NCBI GenBank assembly: GCA_017390645.1 | Contig: JAFPAZ010000024.1 | Coordinates: forward strand, 1 to 9,030 | Origin: Lachnospiraceae bacterium | Lineage (GTDB): Bacteria > Bacillota_A > Clostridia > Lachnospirales > Lachnospiraceae | Direction of reading: 5' to 3' | Length of the DNA: 9,030 bases | Shown: in pieces, positions 1 to 5,645 of the stretch | Layout of the letters: the number at the start of each line of letters is the position of its first letter | Position numbering within the stretch: position 1 is the stretch's first letter | Notes under the pieces: generated by a model | Seen by the model: only the letters and a program-made list of their open reading frames with translations | Database searches by the model: none | What the model was told of the DNA's origin: nothing | Translations under genes and position numbers: made by a program

Positions 1-52
1 AATTTCATCACAACCTAAATCCCAACAACCCCAACAGGAGGTAACAAATATC
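1..52 (+). other. Leader of the first permease gene, possibly containing the end of an upstream gene
   Basis: No complete gene fits here. In reading frame 1 there is a TAA at 16-18, which could be the stop of an upstream gene such as the importer's substrate-binding protein, but only five codons are visible, so this is a guess. The permease frame itself is open to the left edge. I still prefer the ATG at 53 because a strong ribosome binding site precedes it and a hydrophobic segment begins soon after. Confidence 0.3.
36..42 (+). promoter_or_regulatory. Ribosome binding site of the first permease
   Basis: AGGAGGT, a full match to the anti-Shine-Dalgarno core, ends 10 bases before the ATG at 53. 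It decides the start, since the frame continues open upstream to the window edge. Confidence 0.85.
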
Positions 53-1012
53 ATGAAACAAATTGGAAAAAAAATCATCACTCTCATTATTACATTGTTT
101 GTCGTTTCTTTTGTTACCTTCTTTTTGTTTGACCAAATACCATCAAACCCCGCTCTGGCAATGCTTGGAACGAACGTTACGGAAGAACGCCTTGCGGAAC
201 TTGAAGAACAAATGGGCTTAAACGACCCTTTCTTCAAACGTTATGGTAATTTTTTGAAAGGGTTGTTCGAAAAAGAAGGAAACGTTTCTTACACCTATCA
301 GGTTCCGGCCAGTGAACTGATTCAGGAAAGACTTCCCATTACGTTTACTTTAATGGCATTTTCTTTTCTTATCACTTTAGCCATTTCCATTCCATTCGGA
401 ATGCTGGCAGGACGAAAGAAACATTCCAAAACCGGTGGAATCATTACTGTTTTTTCCCAGCTGATTATGTCCATCCCCCCATTTTTTCTGGGTATTTTAT
501 TGACTATACTGTTTGGACTGGTTCTAAACTGGATTCAGGTAGGTAATTATGTTTCTTACGAAGAGAACAAAGTGAGCTTTTTTACTTATATGATACTTCC
601 TGCGATTTCTGTTTCCATACCAAAAATCGCTATGGTGATTAAATTTTTAAGAGTTTCTATGTTAGAACAAATGAAACAAAACTATGTCATCACTGCAAAG
701 GGAAAAGGGTTAAACAGTGTCCGCATCTTAACGGTTCATGTACTGAAAAATGCCTTGATACCGGTACTTACCATTATGGGCATGATTGTAGGGGACTTAC
801 TTGCCGGTAGTATTGTAGTAGAGCAGGTCTTCAACATTCCAGGGCTTGGAAGATTACTAGTAACTTCCATTGGAAACAGAGATTATCCTGTGGTATCCAC
901 CATCATTGTTTTCATTGCTTCTGTAGTAATGATTGCGTATGGACTGATTGATATTCTTTACATTATGGCAGACCCTAGAATGCGAAGAGAAGAAACCATC
1001 GAAAGGAATTAG
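53..1012 (+). CDS. ABC importer permease, DppB/OppB/NikB type
   Basis: Inner-membrane permease of a peptide/nickel-family ABC importer; it pairs with a DppC-type permease to form the translocation channel and contacts the ATPases. At 319 residues it has the family's normal length. Visible features: an N-terminal membrane segment (about 9-28), then the family's extracytoplasmic stretch with 'LAELEEQMGLNDPF' (47-60) and 'ERLPITFTL' (92-100). Further membrane segments lie near 98-120, 130-160, 176-198, 234-256 and 280-304. The EAA loop that docks the ATPase is at 210-234 (YVITAKGKGLNSVRILTVHV), followed by 'FNIPGLGRLLV' (260-270) and 'DPRMR' (307-311), both typical. Nothing looks damaged. The partner permease follows only after an unusually long 233-bp repeat-bearing gap. 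Substrate (peptide, dipeptide or nickel) cannot be decided from the permease alone. Confidence 0.93.
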   Translation: MKQIGKKIITLIITLFVVSFVTFFLFDQIPSNPALAMLGTNVTEERLAELEEQMGLNDPFFKRYGNFLKGLFEKEGNVSYTYQVPASELIQERLPITFTLMAFSFLITLAISIPFGMLAGRKKHSKTGGIITVFSQLIMSIPPFFLGILLTILFGLVLNWIQVGNYVSYEENKVSFFTYMILPAISVSIPKIAMVIKFLRVSMLEQMKQNYVITAKGKGLNSVRILTVHVLKNALIPVLTIMGMIVGDLLAGSIVVEQVFNIPGLGRLLVTSIGNRDYPVVSTIIVFIASVVMIAYGLIDILYIMADPRMRREETIERN

Positions 1013-1039
1013 TACTGTTTCCATCAGGTATGAACAGTA
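1013..1039 (+). repeat. Short inverted repeat just after the first permease stop
   Basis: TACTGTT (1013-1019) and AACAGTA (1033-1039) are perfect complements. Inside them CAT/ATG (1022-1024 and 1030-1032) can extend the hairpin past a two-base bulge. It is followed by an A-run, not a T-run, so it does not look like a terminator for the + strand. It could affect mRNA stability between the two permease genes. Significance is uncertain. Confidence 0.45.
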
Positions 1040-1060
1040 AAAAAATAAACAGGCAATCGG

Positions 1061-1184
1061 GAAACTATTGTATTTTATTTGAAACTATTGTATTTCATTT
1101 GAAACTATTGTATTTTATTTGAAACTATTGTATTTCATTTGAAACTATTGTATTTCATTTGAAACTATTTGTTTCTATTGAAAC
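1061..1184. repeat. Tandem array of a 20-bp repeat between the two permease genes
   Basis: Five head-to-tail copies of GAAACTATTGTATTTYATTT run without spacers at 1061, 1081, 1101, 1121 and 1141. The only variation is at unit position 16, which reads T, C, T, C, C. A sixth copy (1161-1179) is decayed and 19 bp long, and a seventh fragment GAAAC ends at 1184. GAAAC and GTTTC also form small inverted repeats at 1161-1175 and 1171-1184. Twenty is not a multiple of three and no reading frame stays open, so the array is non-coding. The period is close to two DNA helix turns, compatible with a binding-site array, but slippage-driven expansion of a simple repeat explains it equally well. Confidence 0.95.
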
Positions 1185-1228
1185 ACTTAATATAGGTTTT
1201 TCCATCATTTCACAATTGCCTAAAAATT

Positions 1229-1242
1229 AAGGACAGAAAGGA
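1229..1242 (+). promoter_or_regulatory. Weak ribosome binding region of the second permease
   Basis: Two purine-rich candidates precede the GTG at 1246: AAGGA at 1229-1233 (12 bases away) and AAAGGA at 1237-1242 (3 bases away). Neither has ideal strength and spacing, in contrast to the strong site of the first permease. An in-frame TAA at 1228-1230 prevents any start further upstream in this frame after the repeat array. Confidence 0.45.
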
Positions 1243-1245
1243 AAA

Positions 1246-2067
1246 GTGCGAATTGCCCGTCTCATCCGGGCAGTGGCGAAAAGCATGGGTATAAAAATGA
1301 AATATAGAAAACGAACCGGATTCATTTTATTAGGAATTTTGCTGCTTTTCGTTCTGATTGGCTGCTTTTATACACCTTTTGACCCCAACGAAATGAATGC
1401 CCGTTTGAAATTCTCCCCTCCTGATTTTGCTCATTTACTTGGTACAGATAATTTTGGAAGGGATTTGTTCAGCAGAATTCTTATTGGCAGCCGTCACACT
1501 GTATTTTGCGCTCTTGCCACTATTTTCTTCGGGGGCATCAGCGGAACCTTAATTGGACTCTTTAGCGGAGTCATAGGGGGATTTTTCGATGAGGTACTAA
1601 TGCGGATTATGGATTGCATCACAGCATTCCCAAGTATTTTACTTGCTTTAGTTTTTATCAGTTTATTCGGAACCGGAGAACGGAATCTGATTCTGGCTCT
1701 TTCTATCGTATTTATTCCAAGTTTTTCCCGGGTTGCAAGGGCTGAAGCCTTAAGAATAAAAAATCAGGATTTCATTACGGCTTCCCGTGTTATGGGGGCC
1801 TCCACCTTAAGAATTGTAATGAAACATATTTTGCCAAATGCAAAAGCTACTTTACTATCTGCATTTAGTGTGGGATTTACCAATGCCATTCTGGCAGAAG
1901 CCAGTCTTAGTTATTTAGGTCTGGGAATTAATCCTCCAACTGCAAGTCTTGGAAGAATGCTTTCTGAGGCTCAGGCATATTTGTTCCGGGCACCCTGGCT
2001 GGTGATCGCCCCGGGAATTTTCGTGGTGTTATTTGCATTTTCAGCTTCTCTACTGGTCGAGGAATAA
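1246..2067 (+). CDS. ABC importer permease, DppC/OppC/NikC type, with altered C-terminus
   Basis: Second channel subunit of the peptide/nickel-type importer, partner of the permease ending at 1012. The GTG start follows an in-frame stop; ATG codons at 1285 and 1297 are alternatives but lack ribosome binding sites. Visible features: first membrane segment about 25-41, the hallmark 'HLLGTDNFGRDLFSR' (63-77), 'MDCITAFPSILLAL' (122-135), the EAA loop contacting the ATPase at 175-199 (DFITASRVMGASTLRIVMKH), and 'ASLSYLGLGINPP' (219-231). The last native-looking stretch is 'APGIFVVLFAF' (255-265). Family members then usually continue with an NLLGDGLR-like segment and a DP-containing tail. Here the frame runs into a 45-bp direct repeat and stops after SASLLVEE, so about 15-20 residues are missing. 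It may be a pseudogene or a slightly short functional permease. No ATPase gene follows it. Confidence 0.85.
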   Translation: MRIARLIRAVAKSMGIKMKYRKRTGFILLGILLLFVLIGCFYTPFDPNEMNARLKFSPPDFAHLLGTDNFGRDLFSRILIGSRHTVFCALATIFFGGISGTLIGLFSGVIGGFFDEVLMRIMDCITAFPSILLALVFISLFGTGERNLILALSIVFIPSFSRVARAEALRIKNQDFITASRVMGASTLRIVMKHILPNAKATLLSAFSVGFTNAILAEASLSYLGLGINPPTASLGRMLSEAQAYLFRAPWLVIAPGIFVVLFAFSASLLVEE

Positions 2068-2131
2068 ACCCGAAAGTCTTAAACCTCGGCTTCTCTGCTG
2101 ACTGAGGAATAAACCCGAAAATCTTAAACCT
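2045..2131. repeat. Two-copy 45-bp direct repeat at the broken end of the second permease
   Basis: Copy A starts at 2045 and copy B at 2090, a 45-bp period. The 42 aligned bases 2045-2086 and 2090-2131 match at 37 positions, including a 17-base identical core around GAGGAATAAACCCGAAA. Copy A supplies the last codons and stop of the permease. Because the period is a multiple of three, the minus strand encodes two similar 15-residue blocks, RFKTFGFIPRPVEKL and RFKIFGFIPQSAEKP. The element looks like a fragment of a dispersed repeat that replaced the original permease tail; I cannot name its family. Confidence 0.8.
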
Positions 2132-2149
2132 TAATAATCTGCAAAATAT

Positions 2150-2258
2150 ACAGGAGTTTAGAGTGATTTTTACAAAAAACACCCCCTAAGCAGCTTCGGA
2201 TATTTTCCTTCTTCGCTTAGGAGGCATCAAAAAATCTTTCTCTAAACTCCTGTTTTTT
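2150..2258 (+). terminator. Long outer hairpin and T-run ending the permease transcription unit
   Basis: ACAGGAGTTTAGAG (2150-2163) and CTCTAAACTCCTGT (2240-2253) are perfect 14-bp complements. GATTTTT (2165-2171) and AAAAATC (2230-2236) extend the stem past a small internal loop. On the + strand the right arm is followed by a run of six Ts (2253-2258), as in a rho-independent terminator. The enclosed region is long but itself folds into an inner stem. It lies between two convergent transcription units, where a terminator is expected. Confidence 0.7.
2174..2225 (-). terminator. Inner hairpin and T-run ending the J-like/TPR operon
   Basis: CCCCCTAAGC (2182-2191) pairs with GCTTAGGAGG (2215-2224) with one C-A mismatch, around a 23-base loop. 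Read on the minus strand the stem is followed by TG and six Ts (2179-2174), a good rho-independent terminator about 40 bases after the stop codon at 2262. It sits wholly inside the outer hairpin that serves the opposite strand, so the two terminators are nested. Confidence 0.75.
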
Positions 2259-2261
2259 GCT

Positions 2262-5200
2262 TTAAGACAGCAAAGATTCGTAAAATCTTGCAGTCTGGCT
2301 CACCGGATCCACTTCAAACAATTCTTCAATCAATTTCTTCGCAGTTTCCTTGTCATTTTTCACAATACAAAGCAAAATCTCTCTTTGTATTGCATCGATA
2401 CATTTTCCATAATGGCAGCTTGCACAGCGAGGGCTTTGCTTCATTGTCTCCAGGTATTTCTGCGCCTCTTCAATATTACCACAATAAAATTCTACATCAA
2501 ACAATCTACGGTATTTCACCGGTTTACAAATCGGTGAACTCATATAATCTTCACGCCCACCACGGCATGCTGTATCAAAGTAAATTGCAGCCTTACTATA
2601 TAGCTTTTTATTTTCTTCCACATTATACAGATAATAATTACAGGTCATATAAGTAATGATTGCAAAAATATAAGAATTCCCATCTTCCGGTTTTACCATA
2701 TCCAATGCCTTCTTCGCAAAGAACTTTGCCTTTTCCCAATCCTTCTTCTCATATCCGTAATATTTCACCATACGTTCTAAACCATCTACGGTTATGGTGC
2801 CTTTTTTCTTAAACAAGGACTTGCTGGCATATTTTTGGTAACATTTTAAAGCCTCTTCGTCTTTCCCCATATCCCAAAGAATATCGCCTATGTTTAGTGT
2901 ATCTTCTTCTATATCTGCTTCCTCTCTGTCACATTCACTAAGACGCTTATGATATTGTAATGCTTCCTCGAAATGTTTTAAACGGTGACAACATTCTGCC
3001 ATCTTACGAAGTACATATTCTGCACTGTTTGGGAACATGTCTAATCGCATCTGATAATACTTCATGGCTTTTTCAAAATCTCCAAGAGCCAGGTAGGTAT
3101 CCCCCGCATTAACAAATGGAAGTCCTGTTTCCTTATTTTTTACCAGTTCCATGGATTTTTCATAATACTCACAAGCTTTTTCCAATTCCCAGTTTTGCTC
3201 ATGGGCAAATCCCATGTTGTTATAGGCATACAAATCTTCCGGGTCATCTTCCATAGCAGCCTGAAAATCAGCTTTTGCAAGATCTATCATTCCGGCATCC
3301 AGATATAATAACCCACGCTCAATCAAGTAGTAGCAATTTGGCAATAATTCAATCTGCTTGGACGCATATTCGATGGCTTCATGGAATGTGTTCCAGTCCC
3401 AATAGGACTTTAACCGTCTTTTCAGTATGTCCGCAACATTACTATTTGCACTTTGATGCTGAGGATTTATCTGAAGAGTTCGTAGCAGATACCGCTTTTC
3501 CTTCTCCGGCTGCTCCATTTGATGATAGCAACGTGCTGCATTATAAGCATAAATCTCATAATCCGGATACTTCTGATCCAAATTCAAGAAGATTTCTAAA
3601 GCTTCTTCATACCTTTCATCCTGTCTTAAAATATCTGCCTTCAGGTAAAGATTTCTCTCTTTCTCCACGTCAATTTCAAGCAATTTTTCACATAAGGTCA
3701 GGGCCGAACCAAATTCCTTCATATCCATGTATAAATAAATCTGCTCACGGTACACCTCTAAACGGTCTTCAATGTCCGTTTCTTCTGTTTCCATTTTCTG
3801 AATGATTTCCTTATATTTTTCTACCAGTTCTTTCATTTCTGTCATATCATCTGCAGTATAACGTTTCGAACGACAGTATAGAAATTCTAAAAGAAGACTG
3901 TCTACCTCTCGTTTTTTTGCTTCCTCCATGACACTAAATACATCATCATGTTGTCCGTATGCAAAGAATACCCTGGCAGCAAATTCATAAGATTTTACAT
4001 AACCTGGTGCATATTCTTTCAAATAATGATACTCATCCACAACATTTTGCCCATTTCTAAGTTCATAAAAAGCCTCCTGAATGTAGATATGGGCATAAAT
4101 ATGATGATGGTCTGTTCTTAAAATCCGGTCACAGATTTCCACACAGGCGTGATAATCATGGATTGTCAGCTTAATATATGCCTTCATGGTCATATAATTA
4201 ATATAATGCTCATCATCCTCGTTTAAATCCCGCGGCATTTCCTTCATAGCTTTTTCAAAGTATTCGTCCGGAGTTTTACTATTTTTCCCAAGCTCCATAT
4301 AGCAATTTACAATCATCAAAGTAGAGTATGGAATTTTCTTAATTTCTTTTTTATTTTTCTCCGTTCCATCATCCACTACTTCTTTTAAAGCCTCTCGCCA
4401 ACGATACAGATATGGAAGTGCCTCTTCATATCTTTGTAAAGAAGCGTACATTTTACCACAAATATTATCATAATTTAAAGGATTTCTTTCTTCTTCCGGA
4501 TAATCCTCTAATTTCTTTAATGCTTCTTCCTGTCTATCATTTTGGAACAATGCCCAACAAGTTTCGATGAAAGCATCATAATTATGATTTTCTTCAAATT
4601 CTTTTTCCAAAATCGGAATCACAAGCTCATTACATTTTTGAAGTTTTTCCACTAAATCCGGATCATGGTTTTCATAATCCAACAAATCCAGATATCCTTT
4701 TCTGGCTTCCTTGTATTTTCCGGTTTCAAAGAAATATTCATAACGAAGTTTGCGTGCGCTGTAGTGCTTTGGATTTTCTGCTAAAATTTCATCCAGTATA
4801 GGCTGTGCCTGTTCAGACTTACCTTGTTTTGAAAGATAATATGCAATATGGAATAAGATAAATTCATTTTTCGGCTCGAAGGCCTGTAAATAGCTTAACT
4901 CCTGCTCCATCGTATCCATATCTTCTTCCAAATGGGCAAGGCCTAATCTTTCAATATGGACATACGGATGGTCCAAGGTTAACCGATCCATCTCTTTTAA
5001 CGCACTTTTTACTTCATCTAACTGTCTTAAATCAAAATAATGTTTACAATCATAATAAAGCCTTACATAATCATCAATCTGGGAGAAATCTTCCCCTTCA
5101 ATCAGTTCAAAAGGAAAGAAATTCTCTTCATATGGTGTGCTTTTGATAAAACGGACAAAATCCTCCGGAAAATCTTCGTAAAAGTCATCACTTCTTGACG

Positions 5201-5621
5201 CAAAGCCCACTTTTTGGTCAATCGCCTTCCATACCGGCAAATTCAGACGGAAATGATCCATAAAGAAAATCAAGAGTTGGCGCAAAGCCTCATCTGCTGT
5301 CTCTAAGTATACACATACCTCATCTTCTAACACATCTTCCCATGCTTTTGGATTTAAACGGTCTTCCTTTGAAAAATACAGATTCTGAACTTTTTGTATA
5401 AAAAGTTCCATGGGCGTTTCCGGAATCTTTATCCCTTTCTCTACTTCGACTTCTTCACTATATTTTACCGCCACCTCAAAAGCAGTACGTAATTCCATAA
5501 ACCCCTTCGGATCTTCCTCAGGGTTTACGGAAACTAATTTTTTTCGATAGGCATTTGTGATTACAGACTTGTCTTTTGTCTGTTCACACTCCAAAATTTG
5601 AAACGCAAGTGATGTATCCAT
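2262..5621 (-). CDS. J-domain-like protein with many TPR repeats, function unknown
   Basis: A 1119-residue protein with no signal peptide or membrane segment, so probably cytoplasmic. Residues 1-52 resemble a J domain: helix I around AFQILECEQTKD, helix II around ITNAYRKKLVSV, then NPE (33-35) at the place of HPD, then DPKGFMELRTAFEVA as helix III. Without the His and Asp, stimulation of Hsp70 ATPase is doubtful. Residues about 65-195 form a helical region with conserved-looking aromatic residues (WEDVLEDEV, YEDFPEDFVRFI). From about 220 onward it is largely TPR-like pairs of helices, clearest at 254-286, 656-690, 766-828, 834-866, 868-898 and 906-932. A CxxCHxxxC cluster lies at 1066-1074. 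It is the last gene of its operon, 24 bp after the previous stop, with its own ribosome binding site. It is probably a protein-protein scaffold; the partner is unknown. Confidence 0.85.
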   Translation of the reverse strand: MDTSLAFQILECEQTKDKSVITNAYRKKLVSVNPEEDPKGFMELRTAFEVAVKYSEEVEVEKGIKIPETPMELFIQKVQNLYFSKEDRLNPKAWEDVLEDEVCVYLETADEALRQLLIFFMDHFRLNLPVWKAIDQKVGFASRSDDFYEDFPEDFVRFIKSTPYEENFFPFELIEGEDFSQIDDYVRLYYDCKHYFDLRQLDEVKSALKEMDRLTLDHPYVHIERLGLAHLEEDMDTMEQELSYLQAFEPKNEFILFHIAYYLSKQGKSEQAQPILDEILAENPKHYSARKLRYEYFFETGKYKEARKGYLDLLDYENHDPDLVEKLQKCNELVIPILEKEFEENHNYDAFIETCWALFQNDRQEEALKKLEDYPEEERNPLNYDNICGKMYASLQRYEEALPYLYRWREALKEVVDDGTEKNKKEIKKIPYSTLMIVNCYMELGKNSKTPDEYFEKAMKEMPRDLNEDDEHYINYMTMKAYIKLTIHDYHACVEICDRILRTDHHHIYAHIYIQEAFYELRNGQNVVDEYHYLKEYAPGYVKSYEFAARVFFAYGQHDDVFSVMEEAKKREVDSLLLEFLYCRSKRYTADDMTEMKELVEKYKEIIQKMETEETDIEDRLEVYREQIYLYMDMKEFGSALTLCEKLLEIDVEKERNLYLKADILRQDERYEEALEIFLNLDQKYPDYEIYAYNAARCYHQMEQPEKEKRYLLRTLQINPQHQSANSNVADILKRRLKSYWDWNTFHEAIEYASKQIELLPNCYYLIERGLLYLDAGMIDLAKADFQAAMEDDPEDLYAYNNMGFAHEQNWELEKACEYYEKSMELVKNKETGLPFVNAGDTYLALGDFEKAMKYYQMRLDMFPNSAEYVLRKMAECCHRLKHFEEALQYHKRLSECDREEADIEEDTLNIGDILWDMGKDEEALKCYQKYASKSLFKKKGTITVDGLERMVKYYGYEKKDWEKAKFFAKKALDMVKPEDGNSYIFAIITYMTCNYYLYNVEENKKLYSKAAIYFDTACRGGREDYMSSPICKPVKYRRLFDVEFYCGNIEEAQKYLETMKQSPRCASCHYGKCIDAIQREILLCIVKNDKETAKKLIEELFEVDPVSQTARFYESLLS

Positions 5622-5631
5622 CCTTAGTCTT

Positions 5632-5638
5632 CTCCTCC
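5632..5638 (-). promoter_or_regulatory. Ribosome binding site of the J-like/TPR gene
   Basis: GGAGGAG on the minus strand, 10 bases before the ATG whose first base is 5621. It lies in the 24-bp gap after the stop of the preceding gene, supporting this start and translation from a shared mRNA. Confidence 0.8.
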
Positions 5639-5645
5639 ATTTTCA

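Noticed and set aside
1013..1046. Terminator after the first permease
   Set aside because: The hairpin is followed on the + strand by an A-run instead of Ts, and the downstream gene belongs to the same transporter.
1061..1184. CRISPR array
   Set aside because: The 20-bp units abut directly with no unique spacers and no cas genes are present.
1161..1245. Internal promoter for the second permease
   Set aside because: AT-rich hexamers such as TAATAT (1188-1193) and TATAGG (1191-1196) exist, but no good -35 box lies at 16-18 bases; in such AT-rich repeats chance matches are expected.
1255..1271. GCCCG/CGGGC hairpin at the start of the second permease as a translational control element
   Set aside because: Only five base pairs inside coding sequence, with nothing else to support a regulatory role.
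1928..2182. Minus-strand 84-codon gene
   Set aside because: It overlaps the second permease antisense, has no clear ribosome binding site and its start lies in the terminator stem; only the repeat-encoded peptide pattern is kept as a finding.
3275..3805. Plus-strand open frame of 176 codons opposite the TPR gene
   Set aside because: Lies wholly inside a long, well-supported gene on the other strand, shows no recognisable domain, and the same applies to 2288-2656, 6119-6301, 6733-7074, 7670-7975, 8064-8297 and 8376-8591.
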